Positions 7,908 through 15,497 of a stretch of 50,062 nucleotides of DNA are shown piece after piece (positions within the stretch are counted from its first letter, which is position 1; the number at the start of each line of letters is the position of its first letter). Made by a program: the position numbers and the translations under genes. The stretch spans positions 1 to 50,062 of the forward strand of contig JAFTXW010000010.1 in the NCBI GenBank assembly GCA_017461445.1. The letters are read 5' to 3'. Below the pieces are notes generated by a model. That model was not told where the DNA came from. It saw only the letters and a program-made list of their open reading frames with translations, and did no database searches. The stretch comes from Oscillospiraceae bacterium (GTDB lineage Bacteria; Bacillota; Clostridia; Oscillospirales; Oscillospiraceae).

Positions 7908-9074
7908 TTGAAAACCGTTGGTATTATCTGCGAATATAACCCCTTCCACCTGGGCCATCAGAAGCAAATCGACCGGATAAAGGCCGAATTTGGCGACGGT
8001 TGCGCCATTGTCTGCGCCATGAGCGGCAATTTCGTCCAGCGGGGAATGCCCGCCATTATCGACAAATCCCTGCGGGCAAAGGCGGCGGTTTTGAGCGGCG
8101 CGGATCTGGTTTTGGAGCTTCCTGTCACCTGCGCCCTGTCCTCCGCCGAGGGCTTCGCCGCCGGGGGCGTGCGGATTTTGTCCCAAATGTGCGATACCCT
8201 GTGCTTTGGCGCAGAAACTGCCGATAAGGACGGATTGCTGCGCACTGCGGAGGCTCTGCTGAGCGAAGGGTTCCCTCCCCTGCTGCGGGAGGAGCTGGGC
8301 ACAGGCAAATCCTTCCCCGCCGCCCGTCAGGCCGCGCTGTCCCGGATGGGGATGGAATCCGATTTTCTGTTGCAGCCCAACGATATTTTGGCTGTGGAAT
8401 ACTGCAAGGCGATCCTTTCCCAAAATTCCCCCATGGAGCCCTTCCCCATCCACCGGGCGGGGAGCTACCACGCAGAGGCGGCTGACAGTGAAAATCCTTC
8501 CGCTACGGCCGTACGGAACCTGATGCTGAGCAGCCACAACTGGAAGTTCTGCGTGCCAAAAACTGCCCGGGAAGTGTTCCAAAACGCGCCGATTCACAGC
8601 ATTTCCGCCGGAGAACGGGCCATTCTGTTCCGACTTCGGACGATGACCGATGACGAATTTGAGGCACTTCCCTATGGCTCCGAGGGCCTTTGGCGAAAGC
8701 TGATGCACGAGAGCCGCCGGGGAACAAGCCTGGAGGAGATCCTGGGGGCGGTGAAGTCCAAGCGGTACACCCGCACCCGGCTGGACAGGATGGTCATGTG
8801 CGCTTTTTTGGGGATCACGAAGGAAATGCTCGAAGAAAGGGTTTCTTACACGAGGGTGCTTTCTTTTACCGAAAAAGGGCGTGCGGTTTTGAAGCAGGCC
8901 AAAAAACAGGGTGTTTTCCTCAACGCGGGGGAATTTACGGACCTTCCCAACCAGCGGTTGGAAAGACATTGCGGCGACCTTTACGGCCTTTTCTGTACCG
9001 CTGGGCCGGAGCCTCCGGGCATCGAAGAGACCCGGCGAATCTTTTATAAGAGTGAAGTGTGGAGAGTGGAGTGA
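7908..9074 (+). CDS. tmcAL: tRNA(Met) cytidine acetate ligase
   Basis: The 388-residue protein (formerly YlbM) uses ATP and free acetate to make N4-acetylcytidine at the wobble base of elongator tRNA-Met. It carries the nucleotidyltransferase HIGH-like motif in CEYNPFHLGHQ, the SGNFVQRGMPAIIDK block and GADLVLELP, all typical of the family. I chose the TTG at 7908 because AAAAGGAG (7892-7898) is optimally spaced from it and the protein then begins MKTVGIICEYNPFH like its relatives; a GTG at 7899 overlaps the ribosome binding site. The last residues (KSEVWRVE) and the stop are encoded by the left arm of a palindromic repeat. Confidence 0.93.
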   Translation: MKTVGIICEYNPFHLGHQKQIDRIKAEFGDGCAIVCAMSGNFVQRGMPAIIDKSLRAKAAVLSGADLVLELPVTCALSSAEGFAAGGVRILSQMCDTLCFGAETADKDGLLRTAEALLSEGFPPLLREELGTGKSFPAARQAALSRMGMESDFLLQPNDILAVEYCKAILSQNSPMEPFPIHRAGSYHAEAADSENPSATAVRNLMLSSHNWKFCVPKTAREVFQNAPIHSISAGERAILFRLRTMTDDEFEALPYGSEGLWRKLMHESRRGTSLEEILGAVKSKRYTRTRLDRMVMCAFLGITKEMLEERVSYTRVLSFTEKGRAVLKQAKKQGVFLNAGEFTDLPNQRLERHCGDLYGLFCTAGPEPPGIEETRRIFYKSEVWRVE

Positions 9075-9115
9075 TTTTTCTTTTAACTCCACCCTTCACG
9101 CTCCACAGCCCACAC
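9049..9115. repeat. Degenerate palindromic repeat at the 3' end of tmcAL
   Basis: The left arm GAGTGAAGTGTGGAG plus AGTGGAGT and the right arm ACTCCACCCTTCACG plus CTCCACAG pair over about 23 bp, several pairs being G-T. The tmcAL stop codon TGA is the end of the left arm. The arms consist of GTGGAGA/GTGGAGT-like heptamers. Confidence 0.6.
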
Positions 9116-9135
9116 GCAAAAATGGAGATGTTAAT

Positions 9136-9756
9136 TTGAAACTAAAACCTATCAACATTCTTACCGCCTTTCTCAGTTCCGCCTTTCAGGCGTTTGGGAT
9201 GTACAATATTCACGCGCTGTCGGACATTACGGAGGGGGGCGTGCTGGGGGTGACGCTGCTTTTGGAGCACTGGTTTTCAGTGTCCCCTGCCCTGTCAAGC
9301 TTCCTGTTGAACGGGGCCTGCTTCGCGCTGGGCTGGCGGACGCTGGGGAAGGAATTTATTGCCTATTCCCTGATTGCCGCCTGCGGGTATTCTGTGGGGT
9401 ACGGCATCTGCGAGCAGTTCCCGCCCCTGTGGCCGGGGATCGCGGATACGCCGTTGGTGGCCGCAATTGTGGGCGCATTGTTCATTGGCATCGGCGCAGG
9501 GCTTTGTGTCCGGGCAGGCGGCGCCACCACGGGTGATGACGCTCTCGCCATGAGCATCTCCCATCTGACGAAGGTGCCCATTCAGTGGGTGTACCTGGTC
9601 AGCGACCTGAGCGTGCTGGGACTTTCTTTAAGCTACATCCCGCTGCGACGCATCCTGTATTCTCTGCTGACGGTGGTTCTGTCGGGGCAGATCATCGGGG
9701 TCATTCAAAGAATACCAACCAGGAACGCAGGTACGGAATCAGATAAAAAAGAATAG
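9136..9756 (+). CDS. YitT family membrane protein lacking the C-terminal domain
   Basis: The 206-residue product has the five hydrophobic segments and the AFGMYNIHALSDITEGGVLG start of the YitT/DUF161 family, plus GGATTGDDALAM. Its role is not established; these are integral membrane proteins. Usual Bacillus members are about 280 residues with a cytosolic DUF2179 domain, which is absent here, the protein ending soon after the last helix. The TTG at 9136 is preferred because GGAGATG sits just upstream and the sequence before it is intergenic repeat. The stop codon lies inside the next palindromic repeat. Confidence 0.85.
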   Translation: MKLKPINILTAFLSSAFQAFGMYNIHALSDITEGGVLGVTLLLEHWFSVSPALSSFLLNGACFALGWRTLGKEFIAYSLIAACGYSVGYGICEQFPPLWPGIADTPLVAAIVGALFIGIGAGLCVRAGGATTGDDALAMSISHLTKVPIQWVYLVSDLSVLGLSLSYIPLRRILYSLLTVVLSGQIIGVIQRIPTRNAGTESDKKE

Positions 9757-9855
9757 ATAATATAGAATAATGAATAGATATGGTATCGCTTCGCGATGAT
9801 TTCATTTATGCCCGAAGGGCATTCCACAATTATTCTCTATTCCCTATTCTCTTTT
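9751..9855. repeat. Three-stem palindromic repeat at the 3' end of the yitT-like gene
   Basis: The outer arms are GAATAGATAATATAGAATAAT and ATTATTCTCTATTCCCTATTC. Between them are two short perfect hairpins, ATCGC-TTC-GCGAT near 9784 and ATGCCC-GAA-GGGCAT near 9809. The whole would fold as a three-way junction in RNA or a cruciform in DNA. The TAG stop of the yitT-like gene is in the left arm. Confidence 0.65.
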
Positions 9856-9876
9856 CTCTCTTATCTAAAATAACTT

Positions 9877-9904
9877 GAGCGGCCCGGGGTGGGCCGCTCT
9901 TTTG
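9877..9904 (+). terminator. Rho-independent terminator between convergent yitT-like and DUF4179 genes
   Basis: GAGCGGCCC, a 5-nt loop, GGGCCGCTC and TTTT. It is best oriented for the plus-strand gene but lies immediately after the DUF4179 gene stop on the other strand as well. Confidence 0.75.
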
Positions 9905-9911
9905 ATTTGGG

Positions 9912-11054
9912 TTAGCCGATTGCCGTCTCCATGGGGATGCCGTCGTCGTGTTCGCCGACATAGTCACTTTCGGTGAAGGTGAAGGTCACCTTCCAGGGGC
10001 CTTTGATAGTCTCCTTATACTCCACATCTGCCATAAGGGTGTAGTTTTCCAGCTCCTCTTCGGGAATATCGAAAATACCTTCCATATAATCCCCGCGGTC
10101 ATCGCCTTCATCAATGGTAAAGGTATTAAAAACTGCCGCACAGAGTTTCTCTCCGTTAGATTCCACCAAGTAAATTTGGTAGCCGGAGAAGGTATCCGCA
10201 TCCGCATCCCGCTGGCGGGTCTGCACATGGAGCCGTCCATCAATATAGGCCATGCCCATGACAGCAACCTCCTCCGTGATCTGATGCTTCACCTCGCCGG
10301 GAGTCAGAAGTTCATAGACTTCCTTGGTAAGCCAGGGGTCATTCCGTGTCGCAGAGCCATAGCCAAAGCCGTCAAAGGGCACCTCCACCGGGCGGTCTGT
10401 GGGCTGGCTTCTGTCAGGCTTTGCCGTCATCACTGCATTGTCCGTCAGCACAATGGGTACTTCGTAGGAAACACTGTCCAGATAATTACATATCTCGTCC
10501 ACCACAATGGTCATCTTGCTGCCAAACAAATCAGAAACCGTAACACCGTGGTAGTTGGTTTCAACCAGCATGGTCTTTTTCCCGGTTTCCGGGTCATAGC
10601 CGGTTTTGTCATCGCTAAGGCCCTTTACACTCTGACCACTGCCGTTGTCCTTAAAAATATTGTAATTTCGGAACTCATAATCCTCCCGGGTACCGCTCCC
10701 GATGCGGTTGCCCTCCAAATCCTCAAAGCTGACCACAACCTCCGATGTGGCACCATGGATGGATGCGGAGACCACCTCCATTTTGATGCCGTTCTTTGTG
10801 CAGCTCTCCTGGATGGGGGTGAAACGCTCTGCCATTTCCGGGGAAACCTGGTAGAGCCAGTCGGAGACGGCGGGGATGGAGGCCGCCATGGCGGGGGTTG
10901 CCAGCATAACGACCACCAGCATGGCTGCCACCGCCGCCAGGGGGCGGAATCTTGCGGCATGCTTTACGGCGATCTTCTCAAACACCTGATCTTCCAGCCC
11001 CGGAGTGGGGCGGATGGATTCATTCATTTTCCGAAATGCAGCTTTCATAATCAT
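9912..11054 (-). CDS. DUF4179 protein, probable anti-sigma factor
   Basis: The product is 378-380 residues. A cytosolic N-terminal segment of about 40 residues (NESIRPTPGLEDQVFEKI) precedes one hydrophobic helix (PLAAVAAMLVVVMLATPAMAA). A large extracytoplasmic domain with the DUF4179 pattern follows (PAVSDWLYQVSPEMAERFTPIQESC). Such proteins are encoded next to ECF sigma factors and are thought to hold them at the membrane. The gene overlaps the sigma gene by 35 bases, implying coupled translation. Two ATGs compete, at 11054 and 11048; the second is better spaced from AAAGGAG. Confidence 0.82.
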   Translation of the reverse strand: MIMKAAFRKMNESIRPTPGLEDQVFEKIAVKHAARFRPLAAVAAMLVVVMLATPAMAASIPAVSDWLYQVSPEMAERFTPIQESCTKNGIKMEVVSASIHGATSEVVVSFEDLEGNRIGSGTREDYEFRNYNIFKDNGSGQSVKGLSDDKTGYDPETGKKTMLVETNYHGVTVSDLFGSKMTIVVDEICNYLDSVSYEVPIVLTDNAVMTAKPDRSQPTDRPVEVPFDGFGYGSATRNDPWLTKEVYELLTPGEVKHQITEEVAVMGMAYIDGRLHVQTRQRDADADTFSGYQIYLVESNGEKLCAAVFNTFTIDEGDDRGDYMEGIFDIPEEELENYTLMADVEYKETIKGPWKVTFTFTESDYVGEHDDGIPMETAIG

Positions 11055-11532
11055 CTTCTCCTTTCAGAATGGTTCCGAGCTTCCGCCGGGCGCGGGTCAG
11101 CTGGGTGCGGAGGGTACTCTCCTTCTTCCCTGTCAGCTGCGCGATGTCCCGCACGGAAAGCTCTTCATAGTAGTATAGATGCAGCAGCATACGGTCCTTC
11201 GCCGGGAGGGCGGCCATAGCCTCGTCCAGGCTTTGGCTCTCCGGCTCCGGGAATGCGTGGCAATCCTCCAGGGATACCGTATGCCGGAACCAGGCGGAGG
11301 TCACATAGGACTTGGCCCGGTTGATGGTCACCCGCAGCAGCCAGGCCCGGCGGTGCTCCTCCGATTCAAATTGTGGCCGCTTCTGATAGTAGCGCAGAAA
11401 TACCTCCTGATAGATATCGTCCGCATCGCTGTGGCTGCGCAGCTGGGAAAAGGCCAAGCGGTAGACCATCGTTCCATATTTGTCCATAACATGCCCCAGT
11501 TCTGCCGGCGTACACTGGCGCGTTTGTTCCAT
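11020..11532 (-). CDS. ECF-type RNA polymerase sigma factor
   Basis: This 170-residue protein has only regions 2 and 4 of sigma-70. Region 2 is seen in YGTMVYRLAFSQLRSHSDADDIYQEVFLRYY and region 4 in LHLYYYEELSVRDIAQLTGKKESTLRTQLTRARRKLG, a helix-turn-helix that reads the -35 element. A strong AAAGGAGGTGAT precedes the ATG. It is the first gene of a two-gene operon with the overlapping DUF4179 gene, the standard sigma/anti-sigma layout. The signal and regulon cannot be inferred. No target-like promoter was identified upstream. Confidence 0.93.
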   Translation of the reverse strand: MEQTRQCTPAELGHVMDKYGTMVYRLAFSQLRSHSDADDIYQEVFLRYYQKRPQFESEEHRRAWLLRVTINRAKSYVTSAWFRHTVSLEDCHAFPEPESQSLDEAMAALPAKDRMLLHLYYYEELSVRDIAQLTGKKESTLRTQLTRARRKLGTILKGEDDYESCISENE

Positions 11533-11621
11533 GGAACATCACCTCCTTTCACCCTGAATACTCCGCAGGGAGAGAAAAAGCTACATTTTCTAAAAATTTA
11601 ATTGCATAACAACAGATCGTC

Positions 11622-11733
11622 CTGTCATCCCGAGCGAATGAAATGAGCCGAGGGATCTTCGCACTGAAAGACTGCTCAGCAGTATCCATCGTGCGAAGAT
11701 CCCTCGGCTCGCTTTGCTCGCTCGGGATGACAG
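11622..11733. repeat. 112-bp palindromic element
   Basis: Arms begin and end with CTGTCATCCCGAG and CTCGGGATGACAG. Further inside, GAGGGATCTTCGCAC pairs with GTGCGAAGATCCCTC almost perfectly. The loop is about 20 bases. It fills the gap between the nrdD stop and the sigma gene and could end nrdD transcription. Its terminal motif CTGTCATYCC recurs in the hairpin at 37818-37860. Confidence 0.85.
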
Positions 11734-11746
11734 CGTTATTTCATTT

Positions 11747-13924
11747 TTACAGATGCAGCACTCGATCCTTGATTTCCTGGGTTCTTCCCTGGTTCCAGTA
11801 CTGGGTGCCGATATAGCCGCAGGTGCGGCGGGCGACGTTCATTTTGTTCTGGTCGGTGTTGCCGCACTGGGGGCAGACCCACACCAGCTTGCCGTCGTCT
11901 TCCTTGATCTCGATCTCGCCGTCGTAGCCGCAGCACTGGCAGTAGTCGGACTTGGTGTTCAGCTCCGCGTACATGATGTTGTCATAGATGAACTGCATCA
12001 CTTCCAGCACCGCGTCGATGTTCTGCTGCATGTTGGGCACCTCCACATAGGAGATGGCACCGCCAGGAGAAAGCTGCTGGAACTCAGATTCGAAGGCCAG
12101 CTTGGTGAAAGCATCGATGGGCTCAGACACATGGACATGGTAGGAGTTGGTGATATAGCTCTTGTCCGTGATGCCGGGGATCATGCCGAAGCGGTTCTGC
12201 AGGCACTTGGCAAACTTGTAGGTGGTGGATTCCAGAGGGGTGCCGTAGAGGGAGAAGTCGATGTTGTGCTCCGCCTTCCAGCCCTTACAGGCATCGTTCA
12301 TGTGCTGCATCACCTGCAGAGCAAAGGGCTTAGCCTCGCTGTCCGTGTGGGACTTGCCGGTCATATACTTGACGCACTCATAAAGACCCGCATAGCCCAG
12401 AGAAATGGTGGAATAGCCGCCGTAGAGCAGCTTATCGATGGGTTCGCCCTTCTGAAGTCTTGCCAGCGCGCCGTACTGCCACAGGATAGGGGCAGCATCG
12501 GACAGCGTGCCCTTCAGACGCTCATGGCGGCACAGGAGGGCCTGGTGGCACAGCTCCAGACGCTCGTTGAAGATTTCCCAGAATTTTGTGATATCCCGGC
12601 CGGAGGACAAGGCCACGTCCACCAGATTGATGGTGACGACGCCCTGATTGAAGCGGCCGTAATACTTGGGCTGGTTGGTTTCGGGGTCCACATAGGGGGT
12701 CAGGAAGGAGCGGCAGCCCATGCAGGTGTAGCAGTGTCCCTCGCCGTTCTTGTCCACCTTCAGCTCCAGCATCTTCTTTTCGCTGATGTAATCAGGCACC
12801 ATCCGCTTGGCGGTGCACTGGGCAGCCAGGCGGGTCAGGTACCAGTAGGGGGTGCCCTCCCGGACATTGTCCTCTTCCAGAACGTAGATCAGCTTGGGGA
12901 AGGCGGGGGTGATCCACACGCCCTTCTCATTCTTGACACCCTCGTACCGCTGGCGGAGGGTCTCCTCGATGATCATGGCAAGGTCCTTCTTCTCCTGCTC
13001 GTTCCGGGCCTCGTTCAGGTACATGAACACGGTGATGAAGGGGGCCTGGCCGTTGGTGGTCATGAGGGTGACCACCTGGTACTGGATGGTCTGGACACCC
13101 CGGCGGACCTCCTCCCGGAGCCGCTCCTCCACCACATGGGAGATGGCTTCCTCACTGGGCTGGATGCCGTAGATCTCCATCTCCTTTTCCACGGCCTTGC
13201 GGATCTTCTCCCGGCTGGTCTGGACAAAGGGGGCCAGGTGGGTAAGGCTGATGGACTGGCCGCCGTACTGGTTGGAGGCTACCTGGGCAATGATCTGGGT
13301 GGCGATGTTGCAGGCGGTGGAGAAGGAATGGGGCTTCTCGATAAGGGTGCCGGAAATGACGGTGCCGTTCTGCAGCATATCCTCCAGGTTCACCAGGTCG
13401 CAGTTGTGCATATGCTGGGCATAATAATCGGAGTCATGGAAATGGATGATTCCGGCTTCATGGGCCTGGACGATCTCCCGGGGCAGCAGGATACGGGCGG
13501 TAATGTCTTTACTGACCTCGCCTGCCATATAGTCACGCTGGACGGCGTTGATGGTGGGGTTCTTATTGGCGTTCTCCTGCTTGACCTCCTCGTTGTTGCA
13601 CTCGATGAGGCTCAGGATGCGGTCATCGGTGGTGTTGGACTGCCGGGCAAGGGAACGGATATAGCGGTATGTAATATACTCCTTGGCCACTTCAAAAGCA
13701 CCGTGGGCCATGATAGCCTTTTCCACCAGGTCCTGAATTTCTTCAACGGAAGGGCTGCGGCCCATCTCCTCGCAGGCGATCTGAACGCTCTGGGAGATGC
13801 GCTCGATCTGCAGAGGGGTCATGCGGACCTTCTCCTCCACGGCTTCGTTGGCTTTGGTGACGGCGTTCATGATCTTGTCGATGTCGAATACGACCTCCGC
13901 GCCGTTGCGCTTGATGATCTTCAT
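11747..13924 (-). CDS. nrdD: Anaerobic (class III) ribonucleoside-triphosphate reductase
   Basis: The 725-residue enzyme reduces ribonucleoside triphosphates to deoxy forms by glycyl-radical chemistry, and works only without oxygen. Residues 1-95 are the ATP-cone (IIKRNGAEVVFDIDKIMNAV). The zinc ribbon near the C-terminus is CQCCGYDGEI...VWVCPQCGN. The radical glycine lies in RRTCGYIGTQ, 20 residues from the end. Length is typical. The activating radical-SAM protein NrdG is not adjacent; in many Clostridia it is, so it must lie elsewhere or be supplied by a relative. The promoter carries probable NrdR boxes. Confidence 0.97.
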   Translation of the reverse strand: MKIIKRNGAEVVFDIDKIMNAVTKANEAVEEKVRMTPLQIERISQSVQIACEEMGRSPSVEEIQDLVEKAIMAHGAFEVAKEYITYRYIRSLARQSNTTDDRILSLIECNNEEVKQENANKNPTINAVQRDYMAGEVSKDITARILLPREIVQAHEAGIIHFHDSDYYAQHMHNCDLVNLEDMLQNGTVISGTLIEKPHSFSTACNIATQIIAQVASNQYGGQSISLTHLAPFVQTSREKIRKAVEKEMEIYGIQPSEEAISHVVEERLREEVRRGVQTIQYQVVTLMTTNGQAPFITVFMYLNEARNEQEKKDLAMIIEETLRQRYEGVKNEKGVWITPAFPKLIYVLEEDNVREGTPYWYLTRLAAQCTAKRMVPDYISEKKMLELKVDKNGEGHCYTCMGCRSFLTPYVDPETNQPKYYGRFNQGVVTINLVDVALSSGRDITKFWEIFNERLELCHQALLCRHERLKGTLSDAAPILWQYGALARLQKGEPIDKLLYGGYSTISLGYAGLYECVKYMTGKSHTDSEAKPFALQVMQHMNDACKGWKAEHNIDFSLYGTPLESTTYKFAKCLQNRFGMIPGITDKSYITNSYHVHVSEPIDAFTKLAFESEFQQLSPGGAISYVEVPNMQQNIDAVLEVMQFIYDNIMYAELNTKSDYCQCCGYDGEIEIKEDDGKLVWVCPQCGNTDQNKMNVARRTCGYIGTQYWNQGRTQEIKDRVLHL

Positions 13925-13975
13925 AGGGTTCCTCCTTGGAATCGCTTACCTGTGATTTTCTTTTGTGCAGGGCTT

Positions 13976-14003
13976 ATTATACTAGATATTGTGTTTTTGT
14001 CAA
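13976..14003 (-). promoter_or_regulatory. Promoter of nrdD
   Basis: On the minus strand a perfect TTGACA, a 16-bp spacer and a perfect TATAAT lie about 50 bases upstream of the nrdD ATG. An NrdR-like box fills the spacer. Confidence 0.8.
13979..13994. promoter_or_regulatory. Probable NrdR box 1 in the nrdD promoter
   Basis: The plus-strand 16-mer ATACTAGATATTGTGT matches the palindromic NrdR consensus ACACTATATATAGTGT at 13 of 16 positions. It overlaps the -10 element and spacer, so binding would block transcription. Confidence 0.65.
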
Positions 14004-14010
14004 GACCCGG

Positions 14011-14026
14011 CCACAAAATATGCCCG
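14011..14026. promoter_or_regulatory. Possible NrdR box 2 upstream of the nrdD -35 element
   Basis: CCACAAAATATGCCCG keeps only the left half of the NrdR consensus, but it starts exactly 32 bp from box 1. Three helical turns is the usual spacing of paired NrdR boxes. Confidence 0.4.
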
Positions 14027-14128
14027 TTGCGTTTTGCACAGCAAAAAATCCCCTTTTTCGCGGTGTCCCCTAACGCAGAGCTCCGGGCAGGAAAGTTCTG
14101 TTTTTCTTGCAAAGGCCGAAAGAAAGGT

Positions 14129-14157
14129 TTGAAATTTGGTCATGATTATAGTATAAT
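14129..14157 (+). promoter_or_regulatory. Promoter of galM
   Basis: TTGAAA, a 17-bp spacer and TATAAT lie about 65 bases upstream of the GTG at 14222. Confidence 0.75.
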
Positions 14158-14221
14158 CGAAGAAACGGTTCTTTACATAATTCCGCTGATTTCCCGGCGA
14201 AAAATGAAAGGAGACAATTTT

Positions 14222-15244
14222 GTGAAAAAATTTTTTGGCAATCTGCCTTCCGGTGAGGAAACATTTCTGTACACCATATCCTTTGGTGGGATCACCGCCG
14301 AGGTCACCGACTGCGGCGCGACGCTGGTGAAGCTGCTGGTTCCCGATGCTGCGGGCAACGTGGCCGATGTGGTTCTGGGCCACGACAGTCCCGCCGAATA
14401 TCTCGCCAGCACCACCTTCCTGGGAGCCACCGTAGGCCGCAGTGCCAACCGCATCCAGGGAGCCTCTTTTGAGCTGTCAGGCAGAACCTGGAACCTGACC
14501 CCCAACGAGAACGGCAACAACCTCCACTCCGGCCCTGACTGTTACCACGCACGGCTGTGGAAGGTAGTGACCCACACCGCCGATACCATCACATTTGAAC
14601 TGCGCAGCCCCCATGGGGATCAGGGTTTCCCCGGCAATGCCGACATCCGGGTGACCTATACCCTGGACAGTGACGGCGGGCTGCACATCGCCTATGACGC
14701 GGTCTGTGACCGGGACACCATTTTCAACCTGACCAATCACAGCTATTTCAATCTGGCGGGCCATGAGAAGCAGGAGGCTGCCATGGGGCAGCTGCTGACC
14801 ATGCCCGGACGCTGGTTCAATCCCGATGACGCCGAAAGCATTCCCACCGGGGAGCAGCGGAGCGTGGAAGGCACTCCCATGGATTTCCGCAGCCCCAAGC
14901 CCATCGGGCGGGACATTGACGGGGATTACGACGCGCTGAACCTCCAGGGGGGCTACGACCACAACTGGGAGGTCTTCTGCAATCCCTGCGCCCAGCTGAC
15001 CGACCCTGGCTCCGGGCGGACAATGGCCGTCTACACCGACTGCCCCGGCGTGCAGTTCTACGCGGGCAACTTCATTGACAAGGAGCCCGGCAAGGGCGGC
15101 ATTGTTTACGGCAAGCGCAGCGGCATCTGCCTGGAGACCCAGTATGCCCCAGATTCCATCCACCACCCTGAATGGCCCCAGCCCATTACAAAGGCGGGAG
15201 AAAAGTACCATAGTGAAACGGTATACCGCTTCGGAACCGTTTAA
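14222..15244 (+). CDS. galM: Aldose 1-epimerase (mutarotase)
   Basis: The 340-residue enzyme interconverts alpha and beta anomers of sugars such as galactose and glucose. Catalytic residues are visible as the His in NLTNHSYFNLAGH and the Glu in GICLETQYAPDSIHHPEWP; GRSANRI and HGDQGFPGN are further family blocks. I chose the GTG at 14222 since AAAGGAG (14207-14213) is 8 bases upstream and the family N-terminus fits; the frame stays open far upstream only because it runs antisense to nrdD. It is monocistronic, with its own promoter and a hairpin after the stop. No other sugar gene is adjacent. Confidence 0.94.
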   Translation: MKKFFGNLPSGEETFLYTISFGGITAEVTDCGATLVKLLVPDAAGNVADVVLGHDSPAEYLASTTFLGATVGRSANRIQGASFELSGRTWNLTPNENGNNLHSGPDCYHARLWKVVTHTADTITFELRSPHGDQGFPGNADIRVTYTLDSDGGLHIAYDAVCDRDTIFNLTNHSYFNLAGHEKQEAAMGQLLTMPGRWFNPDDAESIPTGEQRSVEGTPMDFRSPKPIGRDIDGDYDALNLQGGYDHNWEVFCNPCAQLTDPGSGRTMAVYTDCPGVQFYAGNFIDKEPGKGGIVYGKRSGICLETQYAPDSIHHPEWPQPITKAGEKYHSETVYRFGTV

Positions 15245-15261
15245 GAATCAACTTATTATTG

Positions 15262-15300
15262 AAAAGACAGCCGCCCCGAAAATGGAGCGGCTGTCTTGCA
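15262..15300 (+). terminator. Hairpin terminator after galM
   Basis: GACAGCCGC and GCGGCTGTC enclose a 12-nt loop; the following TTGCAGTT is a weak T tail. Confidence 0.55.
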
Positions 15301-15302
15301 GT

Positions 15303-15403
15303 TAAGAGTTAGGAATTAGGAGTGAGGAATGCGCAGCAAAAGGAAACGATATTCCCAGCCGCATTCCAAATTCCTCACTCCTCATTTCTAACTCCTAATT
15401 TCC
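15303..15403. repeat. Degenerate palindromic repeat between galM and the cysteine-rich gene
   Basis: The left arm (AGTTAGGAATTAGGAG, TGAGGAATGCG) pairs with the right arm (CGCATTCCAAATTCCTCA, CTCCTCATTTCTAACTCC) to give a long hairpin with a 25-nt loop. Arms are made of TTAGGAA/TTAGGAG/TGAGGAA heptamers. A half copy with the same right arm lies at 33918-33954. Confidence 0.7.
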
Positions 15404-15449
15404 CGTGTACGGCACTATGCACAGACCGGGAACCCCTGCATAAACTGTC

Positions 15450-15472
15450 CTATAAGCGGAATATGCTTATAG
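15450..15472. promoter_or_regulatory. Perfect dyad upstream of the cysteine-rich protein gene
   Basis: CTATAAGC, a 7-bp centre and GCTTATAG form a perfect 8-bp inverted repeat 25 bases before the ATG, overlapping where a promoter would lie. It may be an operator or an RNA hairpin in the leader. Confidence 0.4.
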
Positions 15473-15497
15473 AAAGTTTAAACCAGGAGGTATTTCC

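Noticed and set aside
11714-14221. Long plus-strand open frame running into galM
   Set aside because: It is the antisense of nrdD, kept open by GC-rich codon bias. The true galM start has its own ribosome binding site and promoter at 14129-14222.
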